Virus record (IMG/VR): IMGVR_UViG_3300025009_000298 | Location: 1 to 33,018 of that record | Origin: a virus | Strand: one strand, 5' to 3' | DNA length: 33,018 bases | Shown here: positions 15,624 through 24,083 of the stretch, piece after piece | How positions within the stretch are numbered: the first letter of the stretch is position 1 | How the letters are laid out: each line of letters opens with the position of its first letter | The notes under the pieces: generated by a model | What the model was told of the DNA's origin: nothing | What the model saw: the letters and a program-made list of their open reading frames with translations, nothing else | The model's database searches: none | Position numbers and translations under genes: made by a program

Positions 15624-15636
15624 ACCCTTTTCACTG

Positions 15637-16041
15637 TCAGTTGCTTTTTTTATTATTTTTTTCTCCTTCAATTGCCCCTTCACTTTCCTTCGGTCTGATT
15701 ATGGAAATGTCCTTCAACCCTTTTCTGTACTTCCGCTTATATTCCCGGTGATACATCTTAAATTCCTCAGGCAATTCCCTCGAATTGCGGTAATACCTCA
15801 TTAAGTCATATCGTGGCAAACAATCGTGACAATACTTCGACGCCTTACCGGTATCCTCGTTCATGAAATGCTTAATGGCCTTATCCTTTTTGCAAATCTC
15901 ACACACCTTACGCTTTGGTATCGGAAATGGCCGAAGCTTATTACAATCTCTACAGTAAATATTAAATCCATCCTTATTCCCCCTGTTAATTGAATACATC
16001 AATACAGGTAAATCCTTCCGACAATGACTGCATATTTTCAT
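15637..16041 (-). CDS. Double zinc-finger protein
   Basis: 134 aa. Two CxxC...CxxC units: Cys 4/7 with 30/33, and Cys 47/50 with 71/74. The C-terminal part is very basic and tyrosine-rich (YHREYKRKYRKGL), then acidic and lysine-rich. This resembles small phage zinc-ribbon proteins related to HNH-type or DNA-binding proteins, but the HNH histidines are not evident. Lies between the primase-helicase gene and the putative origin, so it could bind the origin or serve replication. Role inferred. Confidence 0.6.
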   Translation of the reverse strand: MKICSHCRKDLPVLMYSINRGNKDGFNIYCRDCNKLRPFPIPKRKVCEICKKDKAIKHFMNEDTGKASKYCHDCLPRYDLMRYYRNSRELPEEFKMYHREYKRKYRKGLKDISIIRPKESEGAIEGEKNNKKSN

Positions 16042-16083
16042 TTTATCTTCTATTTCTCTATGTGTTCTATGTGGTTAACTCTT

Positions 16084-19000
16084 TCAGAATGGCAAATCCT
16101 TCCCATTCCCATCCGCTCCCGGAGGATACATCTGCAATTGCAGACTGACGGCCTGTTGCTCCGGAGAAGGTACCTTGTTGCCTTCTCCGTTGGCTGAGCT
16201 TGTCGAAGCCATTTGGCTCGAACTACCCAAATCAATACCCAGCTTCTCGTAGTCCAATGCAATGGCGCTTGTGCGTTTCGATTCTTCGAACATGGTAGAT
16301 ATTACCCTGCCGCTGTTATCATCGGCCAGGTTGCGTATTTCGTTCTGCCACGTGAATGTGGTATGCTTTACCGCTCCCAGATAGGCCGGGTGGTCTTTCA
16401 GGTAGTTCTGCAGGTTGTTCATTTTCAAATGTTCCTGAATGCCTACCTTATCGCGGTATTTTGGGTGAATCACTTCCAAACGGACAAACAATACTTTCTT
16501 TGGCCCTTCGTCGAAAATCTTGATGCTGCTGTTCTTTTGCCCTTCGCGGATGGTAATCTCGTCGAGCAATTCAATCTTATATTCCTTGCCACGGATCAAT
16601 CCGTTACGGGTATCTTCTGTGAGTTGTACAAACGTATCGAAGAACACGGCCAGACGGTTGGAGCTGGTAATGCTTTCGCTCTGGTGGATCAGCTGCTTTC
16701 GTGCAATCTGGTAAAACTCCTTGTAGGTGAATGGTAATTCCAGTCCGGGAACATGCTCCTCAAACAACTTCACCATGGCCAGAAACAGTGAAATAGTATT
16801 CAATACGCGGTTTTGAAATCCGGAATGATCGTCGATTAAATCTTTTCGAAGTTCCTTTTGTACAATGCGAAGTTTGTTCTGATAATGATCTCTTACAATG
16901 GTGCGGCATTTCAATACTTCTACCAGTATCTCTGTAAGCCCTTCCTTCTCCCAGCGTTTCAGAAGTTGGAAATTAGCGATCTCGTTATCGCTCCACAATT
17001 CTCTTTTTTGTACACTCAGTAGAACTGCTCTATTGCCAAGTGATGCATCATCACGTTCCGGAGCTTCCTGTCCCAACAAAATCGGAACGGCATTAACCTG
17101 GCTAACATCAAGCGCCATTCCCTGTGCGCCCTGCCGTTTGGTTTTTCCTTCACCGTCGTAAATACTGGCTTTAATTCCCTGAAACTTAATATCAGATATC
17201 TGCTGGTCGTTGTATTCTTCCATGATGACCGGAGCATCGCGGTAACGCTGGAGCATAGTAAAAAATGCGGCATCGGTTCCGGAGTTCAGGTTAAACATCG
17301 GCGCATCGGGATGAATGTACAGTGCACGGATCGATTGTGCCAACTGCGATTTTCCGCACTCTGTAGGGCCGATAAAAAACAAGGTGGTGAATAGCCGGTC
17401 GATCTTAAAAATATCGCTCCGGAAGGCACACATAATGGCCATCAGTACCGTCCAGCATCCATTGTCGTTGTATTTATATACTTCGCGCACCAGGGCAGCC
17501 CAGTCCTTGAAATTGACGTTTTTGTTTTCGCGGTAAATAAAAAAACGGTCCAGTGCAAACTGATCTTCATCCTTGCGAACGTCCTTATATATGACCGATA
17601 TGGATGGCGAATAAAATGTGGTATCCCCGTGCTCGATCAGCCCCAGATCGTCCATGTATTTGATCTTGTTTTCGGCAAATACTGCATTACTGAAGGCGTA
17701 GAAGTCTTCGTTTTGCTGGCCGAAAATGGTTAGTTCGTAGGCGACAGGGAATTGCAGCGCGATGGAATCGAGAATAGTGTCCAAATGAAACACTTTGGCA
17801 TTCCGGAGAAGATACGGACCCTGACGAAACAGAAACTTTTTGAAGGCCCCAAACTCAATCATTTCGTTACTGGGGATCTCCACATATTTCGACGATCGTA
17901 AATCGGCATGATTGAGTTTACAGATACGTTTGTTCTTCAGCGGATCGTCGGAGAATACCTGAAACTGAGGTTCCATGTAGAAGTTCCCAACCTTGGTCAG
18001 GGTGCCATGTTCGGTAGCAAATACATAAAAGATCTTCTTACCGTCTTTATTCTGTGCTGCAAAATGATTGTATTTATTGAAGAACTTCTGATCGACGTAC
18101 TCGGGCAGTTTTTCAATCGAAAAAACGTAATGCTCATCATCGATCATGATTTCTTCGTTGCGCTGCTGCACCTTGTTTTTTACCTTACTCAGGAAGGGTT
18201 TCAGCACCTGCGCAAAATCGGCTTTCGACAGGCCAAAACGTTTGGCAATTTCGGCAGTCTTAATCGATATGGTTGTGTTATCGAGTTTACTCAGAAATTC
18301 GGCAGCCAACTCAACAGCTTCTTTCTTCGAATCCGGATCATAAGGTTTGATGCTTTCGGCCAGATAATCAAAATAAAATGTTGAGAACGAAACGTATTCC
18401 TGATCTAATGCATAATGAGTTCCACAATTCAGCACTACGGTAAATCCATTCTCGGATAAAAACTTCATTTGCTTGATTTGCCGTTGAATTTTAATACCAT
18501 CTTCCGGCGAAACTCCCTTACCTGCTTTAATTGACGCTAACTGTTCAAAGTCAAACTCTTCGGCAAAAACTAAGTTTTTAGTTATACCGCTTAGCTTTCC
18601 AATCTGTACGGCAGTTAATAATCCGGAGATAACAATCGAATTCGTTTCAAGATCAGATCCGGTATTGGCAAAAGCGGTTTCTTTTGAGGTGTAGATAAAT
18701 ACCTGGTCTTTTTCGCGGATGGCCGTTTCGTTCACGATCATTCCGAAAATTTCATCAGCCTTTTCTTCCTTGAAAATTCCGGCTTCTACCTTTTTGCGGT
18801 CGATACCGAATTTGTTGGCAACTTCAGAAAAGTAGGTTTCGCGGGTAACCAGATCAGGAACTTTCTTAACAGTATCAAGCAGCTCGTTAATCAGTTTTCC
18901 TTTTTCGGCAGGTTTTTGCTCAATGTCTTTCGCTGCAAGGTCGCACATCAGCAAAATAAAATCTTTCTCATTGTCCTCAATCCAGCGATACAGTTCGTCG

Positions 19001-20052
19001 CGGCTTTTTCCTTTGGCAAACGTGTCAGGATCTTCGCCTGTTGGCAACAGAGCCACATACACATTTAATCCCTCGGCAATACAAATATCGATGCCTTTTA
19101 CTGCTGCTTTCAAGCCTGCTCCGTCGCCATCGAACAGAATGGTCAGGTTATTGGTAAAGCGGTGGATCAGCCGGGCATGTTCAACCGTTAAGGCGGTTCC
19201 CGACGTACAAATGGTATTGGTCAATCCTTGTTTATGGAAACGGATCACATCGGTATTGCCTTCAACCAGGTAAGCTTTGCCCTCTTTTATAATGGCCGCT
19301 TTGGCCTGAAATAAACCATACAATAACCGGCCCTTATGAAACAATTCAGTTTCAGGAGAATTTAGGTATTTGGAGTCGTTTTTACCCGGATTCGGGTCGA
19401 GTATGCGCCCGGTAAATCCAACCACATGCCCCATCAGGTCGAAATACGGAAACATCACCCGGTCGCGGAAGCGGTCGAAGTACTTACCGGCATCACTTTT
19501 GCTTAATAAACCGGCTTTATGCAATTGTTGCGGATTGTAACCAAGCGAAGTCATGTGCTCCAGTAATCCGCCCCAGGCAGTGGCAATACTTCCCAATTCA
19601 AATTTCGACAGATCCACCAAATCAAAATCGCGGTCTTTCAGATAATTAATAGCCTGTCCGTGGTTCTTCAGATTGTCGGCGTAAAAGGTAGCTGCAACAC
19701 GGTTCATAGCGAACATCGTATCGCGCTCACTCCGCTTCTGAAGTTCATCGGCAGTCATTTCAACCTTTGGAATCTCGACATGATATTTTTTAGCCACGTA
19801 TTCAATTGCTTCCGGATAAGTCATAGCTTCGTGCTCCATTACAAAACTGATGGCATTACCTGCCTTTCCGCAGCCAAAACATTTAAATATACCCTTGGCC
19901 GGACTGACGATCATCGACGGGGTTTTCTCGTTATGAAAAGGGCAAACGCCCAGATAATTCACGCCTTTCTTCTTCAGGTTTACAAATTCGGAAACCACTT
20001 CTGTAATATTGGCGGCTGACAGTACTTTCTGGATAGTATCTTGTGGGATCAT
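16084..20052 (-). CDS. DnaG-type primase fused to a P-loop helicase-like domain
   Basis: 1322 aa, about twice the length of ordinary DnaG. Residues 37-61 form the CHC2 zinc finger (CPFH...CFGCG). VEGNTDV (about 263-269) and LFDGDGAG (about 305-312) are the Toprim metal-binding motifs of RNA primer synthesis. After a long middle region, FFIGPTECGKSQLAQS (about 892-907) is a Walker A, and APVIMEEYND (about 940) a Walker B, as in SF3-like or VapE/D5-type helicases. One protein thus appears to supply primase and helicase for phage replication, which would make it independent of host DnaG. Near the C-terminus, the coding DNA includes palindromes at 16161-16210. Confidence 0.87.
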   Translation of the reverse strand: MIPQDTIQKVLSAANITEVVSEFVNLKKKGVNYLGVCPFHNEKTPSMIVSPAKGIFKCFGCGKAGNAISFVMEHEAMTYPEAIEYVAKKYHVEIPKVEMTADELQKRSERDTMFAMNRVAATFYADNLKNHGQAINYLKDRDFDLVDLSKFELGSIATAWGGLLEHMTSLGYNPQQLHKAGLLSKSDAGKYFDRFRDRVMFPYFDLMGHVVGFTGRILDPNPGKNDSKYLNSPETELFHKGRLLYGLFQAKAAIIKEGKAYLVEGNTDVIRFHKQGLTNTICTSGTALTVEHARLIHRFTNNLTILFDGDGAGLKAAVKGIDICIAEGLNVYVALLPTGEDPDTFAKGKSRDELYRWIEDNEKDFILLMCDLAAKDIEQKPAEKGKLINELLDTVKKVPDLVTRETYFSEVANKFGIDRKKVEAGIFKEEKADEIFGMIVNETAIREKDQVFIYTSKETAFANTGSDLETNSIVISGLLTAVQIGKLSGITKNLVFAEEFDFEQLASIKAGKGVSPEDGIKIQRQIKQMKFLSENGFTVVLNCGTHYALDQEYVSFSTFYFDYLAESIKPYDPDSKKEAVELAAEFLSKLDNTTISIKTAEIAKRFGLSKADFAQVLKPFLSKVKNKVQQRNEEIMIDDEHYVFSIEKLPEYVDQKFFNKYNHFAAQNKDGKKIFYVFATEHGTLTKVGNFYMEPQFQVFSDDPLKNKRICKLNHADLRSSKYVEIPSNEMIEFGAFKKFLFRQGPYLLRNAKVFHLDTILDSIALQFPVAYELTIFGQQNEDFYAFSNAVFAENKIKYMDDLGLIEHGDTTFYSPSISVIYKDVRKDEDQFALDRFFIYRENKNVNFKDWAALVREVYKYNDNGCWTVLMAIMCAFRSDIFKIDRLFTTLFFIGPTECGKSQLAQSIRALYIHPDAPMFNLNSGTDAAFFTMLQRYRDAPVIMEEYNDQQISDIKFQGIKASIYDGEGKTKRQGAQGMALDVSQVNAVPILLGQEAPERDDASLGNRAVLLSVQKRELWSDNEIANFQLLKRWEKEGLTEILVEVLKCRTIVRDHYQNKLRIVQKELRKDLIDDHSGFQNRVLNTISLFLAMVKLFEEHVPGLELPFTYKEFYQIARKQLIHQSESITSSNRLAVFFDTFVQLTEDTRNGLIRGKEYKIELLDEITIREGQKNSSIKIFDEGPKKVLFVRLEVIHPKYRDKVGIQEHLKMNNLQNYLKDHPAYLGAVKHTTFTWQNEIRNLADDNSGRVISTMFEESKRTSAIALDYEKLGIDLGSSSQMASTSSANGEGNKVPSPEQQAVSLQLQMYPPGADGNGKDLPF
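16161..16210. repeat. Two adjacent palindromes in the primase 3' end
   Basis: CGGAGAAGG/CCTTCTCCG arms at about 16162-16189, then GGCTGAGCTTGTCGAAGCC at 16192-16210. The second is a short REP-like member (CTTCGACAAGCTCAG core). They encode the low-complexity MASTSSANGEGNKVPSPE tail. Confidence 0.65.
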
Positions 20053-20054
20053 TA

Positions 20055-20096
20055 GTGTTTGGAATTGAATATTGGTGATTCAGCGTTTGGTGTTCT
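20055..20096. repeat. Degenerate 7-bp-periodic repeat
   Basis: Six heptamers (GTGTTTG, GAATTGA, ATATTGG, TGATTCA, GCGTTTG, GTGTTCT), all with TT at positions 4-5. Fills most of the 92-base gap upstream of the primase gene. Weaker than the other three heptamer blocks. Confidence 0.4.
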
Positions 20097-20144
20097 TTGG
20101 TTGAATTGTTTCGGGTTACTAATTCTGTACTGTCTAAAGTTTAG

Positions 20145-20507
20145 CTAAACGATAGGCTCGAAATTTCCGCAGGCTCGATCCTTTTCATATCTGGTAACCG
20201 GATCAGGGTTAAACATGCATTTCCCGTGCATATTATCCTGAATCACATCACCAGGACGATGATAACCACGCTGCCAGTATGAACAGTTTTCGCACTTCCG
20301 TTCAAGTGGTTTCGAGTTACAAAGTTGGAGTGGCCATCCAATAGCTCCTTTTAACTGATTGCCATATTGAGCGGCTTCTTTGGCCTGTACTACGGTTTTA
20401 CCATGAGTTGCTACTACATTATCATTCGCTTCTGTCACACCAAAAATTACTACGTGGGTTAATCCCAATAACTCACGAACTTGTTTTGCTTGTTTTATAG
20501 AAATCAT
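20145..20507 (-). CDS. Hypothetical protein with C-terminal Cys cluster
   Basis: 120 aa. The N-terminal half (MISIKQAKQVRELLGLTHVVIFG...THGKTVVQAKEAAQYG) looks like a small alpha/beta domain. The C-terminal half has four cysteines in the order CENC...GKC...ACG, likely a zinc site (about residues 72-113). This resembles small phage proteins located near replication genes. Role unknown. Confidence 0.55.
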   Translation of the reverse strand: MISIKQAKQVRELLGLTHVVIFGVTEANDNVVATHGKTVVQAKEAAQYGNQLKGAIGWPLQLCNSKPLERKCENCSYWQRGYHRPGDVIQDNMHGKCMFNPDPVTRYEKDRACGNFEPIV

Positions 20508-20555
20508 TCTGATTTGTTTTTTTGAGGTTAAATAAATAAATGCTATAAGTATGTA

Positions 20556-20888
20556 TTAATCATTTTTCTCTGTGGTTTTTACTTTTTTAAACAGGAAGAA
20601 AGCAATCATGCTATCATCCCTAAGGTAAGGGTATTTTTGTTTCAGGTGGCGGCTGGTCCATGCGGCATCGTGCCCGTAGGTAACTTCACAAATCAGGTTA
20701 CTCATTGCATCCAGCGGGTATCGGAAGAAGTCGCCACGTACCACCCTTGTTTCTTTTACTCCATCAATTAAAATCATTTCAACCGGTGTTTCGGCAATGT
20801 CAATCAAGTCCTTTTGTGGCGCCGGAAATGCCAGAAAAAACGTTCCGGTATCAGGAATGTGTGCTTCAATGCGTTTGGGTTCGGTCAT
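20556..20888 (-). CDS. Hypothetical phage protein
   Basis: 110 aa, starting MTEPKRIEAHIPDTGTFFLAF. Aromatic-rich and probably a compact beta/alpha fold. RGDFFRYPLDAMSNLICEVTYG is the most ordered-looking part and DDSMIAFFLFKKV closes it. No family recognised. Closely spaced with the gene at 20894-21346 (5 bases), so co-translated in the middle-gene operon. Confidence 0.5.
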   Translation of the reverse strand: MTEPKRIEAHIPDTGTFFLAFPAPQKDLIDIAETPVEMILIDGVKETRVVRGDFFRYPLDAMSNLICEVTYGHDAAWTSRHLKQKYPYLRDDSMIAFFLFKKVKTTEKND

Positions 20889-20893
20889 CTTTC

Positions 20894-21346
20894 TTATTCT
20901 TTTTGATGAAGCAGTTGAAACTGCAGTTTTGCAATGTTGACAATTGCATTAACATTATTGCAAACCTGTTTGGCACGTGGTATATATCCGGGATCGTTGC
21001 GAACTTTGTCAGTATCGTCAATCAGTCCCTGGGCAAGCGCCGGAAACATGGTTTTGGTTTCTAAAAACAGTAGCGGTACTTCCGTTTTTGGCTTATTAGT
21101 GGCCGGTACCCGAGTATTCATTTCTTCAGCTTCAGTTACCACCGGTATCTCTTCAAAACAAGCCAGGAAAAGACCGATCTTTTCCTCATTTTCCTTGATA
21201 AATTTCTGAGGTTGCCCGTTTATTTCGACAATTATCTCTATCTCCCCGGGATGAGAGGCGTCGAACGATTTAATAACTGCTGGTTGGTTGCGATAGTAGT
21301 AAGTTTTACCACCATTAGCCATTTGTTGTAGTTTCAGTAAGCTCAT
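20894..21346 (-). CDS. Hypothetical phage protein
   Basis: 150 aa. The first 60 residues form a beta-rich region (GGKTYYYRNQPAVIKSFD...); a Pro/Thr-rich linker (about 70-90) leads to a helical C-terminus (RAKQVCNNVNAIVNIAKLQFQLL). No family recognised. It overlaps the HNH gene by 32 bases. Probably an early or middle phage function because of its place beside the primase and DGR modules. Confidence 0.5.
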   Translation of the reverse strand: MSLLKLQQMANGGKTYYYRNQPAVIKSFDASHPGEIEIIVEINGQPQKFIKENEEKIGLFLACFEEIPVVTEAEEMNTRVPATNKPKTEVPLLFLETKTMFPALAQGLIDDTDKVRNDPGYIPRAKQVCNNVNAIVNIAKLQFQLLHQKE

Positions 21347-22169
21347 TGATTTGTCTTTTAAGTTTTATTTGATTTCGTTTTAATTCAATCAGTTCGGGCA
21401 TTTCCCGGAATATCGGTTTTAGATTAGGAGACATGTGTGTAAGTTTGGATAGAATGTAATTGTCGCTTAACTCTTCGCGGCCAATATTTGCGGCTATGGC
21501 TTTATCTCTCGAAACGAGTTCCCAGTTTTCCGGATCACAGTTAAGCCGATCATCAGTTTTGCAAGCAAGAATATTATCTGAAGGAATGGGACCGTATTTT
21601 TGCTCCCAGTTGTATCGGTTTAAATGAATAAACTTTCCATTGATTTTAATATACTTGTAATGTCTTTCATAATGGCCCCATACCCTAATTTGATTTTCAG
21701 GAAATGCTGTTCGATATCCCAGGCTCCAATCATTATTTTCGTAGGTGTATCCTAAATTAAATATCTGGTTGTTTCTGACCCGTATTTTATAAGTTTCTTC
21801 ATCAGTATGCTTCAACCCCAGCAATTCCTGTTTTTTCTCAACATGTTTCTTATTGAAAGTGCGATATACTTTTTCTCCGTCAATGATTCTGAATGTGCTT
21901 TTCCGGTCATTCAGCATTATTGCTAATTCAGTGTAACCATGTGTTTTATAGTTTTGATTTAGAAACTCAATATCTTCTTTACTCCATCGAATTTGAATAC
22001 CCCTTCGCAGTCCTAATCTGCGACATTGGTGCAGAACACTTGATGGTTTTAAAGTATCTGATCTCATTGAATTGATCGCTTCGCATAACTGAGCATTAGT
22101 CATACTGAAGAAATTATCCTTCAGAAAATCGAGTTCGGATTGAGAGTAATAAATAGGATCAGTTTTCAT
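21315..22169 (-). CDS. HNH endonuclease with helix-turn-helix N-terminus
   Basis: 284 aa. Residues about 1-75 look like two SANT/Myb-like helical units (YYSQSELDFLKDNFFSMTNAQL and RWSKEDIEFLNQNYKTHGYTEL). An HNH region follows at about 165-235: HYKYIKINGKFIHLNRYNWEQKYGPIP, then NILACKTDDRLNCDPENWEL, with the H, N and H/N pattern of phage HNH_3 enzymes. Such nucleases are often homing endonucleases. It lies next to the DGR but is not a known DGR component. Target unknown. Confidence 0.78.
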   Translation of the reverse strand: MKTDPIYYSQSELDFLKDNFFSMTNAQLCEAINSMRSDTLKPSSVLHQCRRLGLRRGIQIRWSKEDIEFLNQNYKTHGYTELAIMLNDRKSTFRIIDGEKVYRTFNKKHVEKKQELLGLKHTDEETYKIRVRNNQIFNLGYTYENNDWSLGYRTAFPENQIRVWGHYERHYKYIKINGKFIHLNRYNWEQKYGPIPSDNILACKTDDRLNCDPENWELVSRDKAIAANIGREELSDNYILSKLTHMSPNLKPIFREMPELIELKRNQIKLKRQINELTETTTNG

Positions 22170-22175
22170 TAATTT

Positions 22176-22481
22176 TTAAGTAAATAAGTATCGGTCATTT
22201 TCTTCAACTATTGTTGTGGTGAATGGGAATCCGCTTTCCGGCACTTGTTTGATCACTTCAATCAAACCACCTGCTCCTGTAAAAACTACATGCTTCCGCT
22301 GATCAAATGATATTTGCAGACACAAACACTTTCCGGATCCTTTCTCTTTGAATACTTTGGAGTCCTCAATTTTGAAATGATGAACAACGATCTCCCTGTT
22401 CAGAATCTTCGACATTTTGATTTTCTCACCTTCAAAAGCCTGGCTTTCTACCTTGATGTTGAATTGGCTAAACGTGTTCAT
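22176..22481 (-). CDS. Hypothetical protein coupled to the DGR reverse transcriptase
   Basis: 101 aa, starting MNTFSQFNIKVESQAFEGE. It overlaps the end of the reverse-transcriptase gene by 14 bp, so it is translationally linked. Segments KCLCLQISFDQRKHVVFTGAG and PFTTTIVEENDRYLFT suggest an OB-like beta barrel, reminiscent of single-strand-binding folds. It does not resemble the four-helix Avd accessory protein. A role in the DGR reaction is inferred only from coupling. Confidence 0.55.
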   Translation of the reverse strand: MNTFSQFNIKVESQAFEGEKIKMSKILNREIVVHHFKIEDSKVFKEKGSGKCLCLQISFDQRKHVVFTGAGGLIEVIKQVPESGFPFTTTIVEENDRYLFT

Positions 22482-23427
22482 GGAGTAATTTCTTTAGGAG
22501 GTTTTTACTGTCGCAATGCGAGGCCCATCCGTTGTAGGAGGCGATTGATTTGGCATTTCTGTTCTTTACCATCATCCGTGCAAAGTTCTGTTTGATGCTC
22601 TTCCGTAGCAGCGTGTGCGTGTGGCGAAACACATAACCGACAAAGTCAATCCCCCGCGCATCAACCGGGAATACCTGGTAGTTTCCTTTGATGGTTAGTT
22701 TAAGCCGGTCGTTCAGATAATTCCTGATTTCGGAAAGCAATTGGTGCAAATAAGGCTTGCTGCTTGAGAGGATTACCAGATCATCAGCATAGCGGAAATA
22801 GTATTTTACCCGCTTGTTTTCTTTCATCCAGTGGTCGAAATAGCTCAGGTAAAAGTTGGCGAAATACTGGCTCAGGTAATTGCCGATTGGAAGGCCGTCA
22901 GTTGAATCAATAATCTCATCGAGTAGCCACAGCAGGTCGTTATCCTTAATTTTTCTGCGGAGGAGCTGCTTGAGTATTTCATGATCAACATTGGGATAAA
23001 ACTTCTTTATATCCAGCTTCAGACAATATTGCGTATTCTCAACATCCTTTAAAGCTCGTTTCACCGCATTGGCCGCAGGATGAATGCCTTTGCCCTTGAT
23101 GCAGCTGTAAGTATCAGCGGTGAAGGTTGACACGTATATTGGCTCCAAAACGTTCATCACCGCGTGATGGGTGATCCGGTCAGGAAAATAAGGCAACCGG
23201 AAGATCAGGCGCTCTTTGGGTTCAAAAATGGTGAATGTTGTATATTCTGATGTTTGATAGGTTTTATCCTTCAGCATTTCATGCAGCTTTTGAATATTTC
23301 CTTCCCGATTCCGGTCGTGCCCGATTACTCCAGGCTGTTTCGATTTACCCTTCCGCGCAATTTCATCGGCCAACTGGAGGTTATCGATGCTGTAAATCTT
23401 CTCGTATAAATTGTTGATCCGTTTCAT
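22468..23427 (-). CDS. DGR reverse transcriptase
   Basis: 319 aa, the usual size of DGR enzymes, consisting of reverse-transcriptase fingers, palm and thumb with no extra domains. LDIKKFYPNVDH (138-149) holds the first catalytic Asp, YADDLVIL (213-220) is the active-site box, and LPIGNYLSQYFANF (179-192) is the DGR-type form of motif 4, with I/LGxxxSQ in place of the usual QG. The gene begins 105 bases after the template repeat and lies downstream of two genes carrying matching variable repeats. It makes adenine-mutagenised cDNA from the template RNA and writes it into the target genes. It is likely co-transcribed with them. Confidence 0.93.
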   Translation of the reverse strand: MKRINNLYEKIYSIDNLQLADEIARKGKSKQPGVIGHDRNREGNIQKLHEMLKDKTYQTSEYTTFTIFEPKERLIFRLPYFPDRITHHAVMNVLEPIYVSTFTADTYSCIKGKGIHPAANAVKRALKDVENTQYCLKLDIKKFYPNVDHEILKQLLRRKIKDNDLLWLLDEIIDSTDGLPIGNYLSQYFANFYLSYFDHWMKENKRVKYYFRYADDLVILSSSKPYLHQLLSEIRNYLNDRLKLTIKGNYQVFPVDARGIDFVGYVFRHTHTLLRKSIKQNFARMMVKNRNAKSIASYNGWASHCDSKNLLKKLLHEHV

Positions 23428-23532
23428 ATTTGGCCTTTGCTTTTAATGGATCGTTTTCGCTTTCGTTACCAACGCTCCGTTAAAGAATTCGTTATTTTTT
23501 GCACTGTTGGCAAGGTCTACACTGCCAGTATC

Positions 23533-23613
23533 GCATAGGTGAGAGCTGACATTCGTATTCGTGTTATCGTAGTTGTAATTCGAGTTCGAAAAACTGAAAC
23601 TGGAAGACAGAAC
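23533..23613 (-). repeat. DGR template repeat (TR)
   Basis: 81 bp, read on the - strand. It matches VR1 over the full length and VR2 over 78 bp, with mismatches only at TR adenines: 13 of 22 for VR1 and 14 of 22 for VR2. Translated in the VR frame it encodes many Asn codons (AAC/AAT), the classic design for wide variation. It sits in a frame of 63 aa (23443-23634) that is probably not a gene. The stretch from here to the reverse transcriptase start is the likely non-coding template RNA tail. Confidence 0.92.
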
Positions 23614-23647
23614 TAGCAGCAACGCAGCGTACAACCTTTCTTATATT

Positions 23648-24079
23648 TTACTCCGGATAGAGAAAGTATTCCTGGTATTCAGTCTTGAACTGTTCGGCTA
23701 TATACAAGGCTTTCTCTGAGGAGTCAGTGCAAAGGCGAGAGCCGACAATCGTATCCGCGTTACCGTAGAAGTAATCCGAGTACGAAAAACCGAAACCGGA
23801 AGACAGAACCCTGTACCAAGGGAAGTATTTGTATTGATTAGAGTCGCTCCAATCGGGTCTCCAACCGTTATTAATTGCAAGAAAGATGATCATCAGCTTA
23901 TAGGCTGCAATGATCGGTTTGCGAAGATCCTCTGGGATCATTGAAACATCAGGAAGAGCGGTCGGATCAACGTTTTGCTTTGCGCAAGCATCTTCAAACG
24001 ATTTGATTGTTCTGAAATCGAATACGCCTTCGACTGCTTCGCGCTCAGGCACCATTGTTTTTTGTGATTTTTTGGCCAT
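23648..24079 (-). CDS. DGR variable target protein 1
   Basis: 143 aa. The N-terminal part contains a conserved block shared with the neighbouring target: TIKSFEDACAK, AINNGWRPDW, NQYKYFPWYRVLSSGFGFS. The C-terminal SGFGFSYSDYFYGNADTIVGS then RLC is the variable-repeat product, in the C-type-lectin/formylglycine-enzyme-like style in which surface loops vary. This architecture matches ligand-binding display proteins of gut Bacteroidota phages. What it binds and whether it is virion-attached are unknown. A REP-like palindrome encodes its N-terminal PEREAVEG. Only 4 bases separate it from target 2. Confidence 0.82.
   Translation of the reverse strand: MAKKSQKTMVPEREAVEGVFDFRTIKSFEDACAKQNVDPTALPDVSMIPEDLRKPIIAAYKLMIIFLAINNGWRPDWSDSNQYKYFPWYRVLSSGFGFSYSDYFYGNADTIVGSRLCTDSSEKALYIAEQFKTEYQEYFLYPE
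23729..23809 (-). repeat. DGR variable repeat VR1
   Basis: 81 bp at the 3' end of the target gene. Differs from TR at 13 positions, every one an adenine in TR. Differences at the 3' end (GGCTCTCGCCTTTGC in VR, AGCTCTCACCTATGC in TR) match the pattern of an IMH versus IMH* pair that fixes the direction of transfer. Confidence 0.92.
24026..24050. repeat. REP-like palindromic element, coding
   Basis: Arms GCCT and AGGC around TTCGACTGCTTCGCGCTC. Same core as 4611-4630. Lies in the 5' part of the VR1 target gene and supplies the PEREAVEG segment. Confidence 0.65.
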
Positions 24080-24083
24080 GGTT

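Larger units (their letters stand above)
15106..15636. other. Candidate replication origin region (no gene)
   Basis: About 530 bases without a supported gene, next to the primase-helicase module. The part at about 15106-15300 is strongly AT-rich with long A and T runs, suitable for strand opening. It is followed by GC-rich short direct repeats (15312-15321, 15405-15474 and 15600-15623). This combination of an AT-rich region, iterons and an adjacent primase fits a phage origin. A 61-aa frame across the repeats (15324-15509) is not considered a gene. Confidence 0.55.

Noticed and set aside
16213-16737. 174-aa + strand frame opposite the primase gene
   Set aside because: Shadow of the primase-helicase coding sequence, antisense, with no features of its own.
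23443-23634. 63-aa open frame spanning the template repeat
   Set aside because: TR is a non-coding template; the frame is open because it mirrors the coding frame of the VRs. No independent protein-like features.
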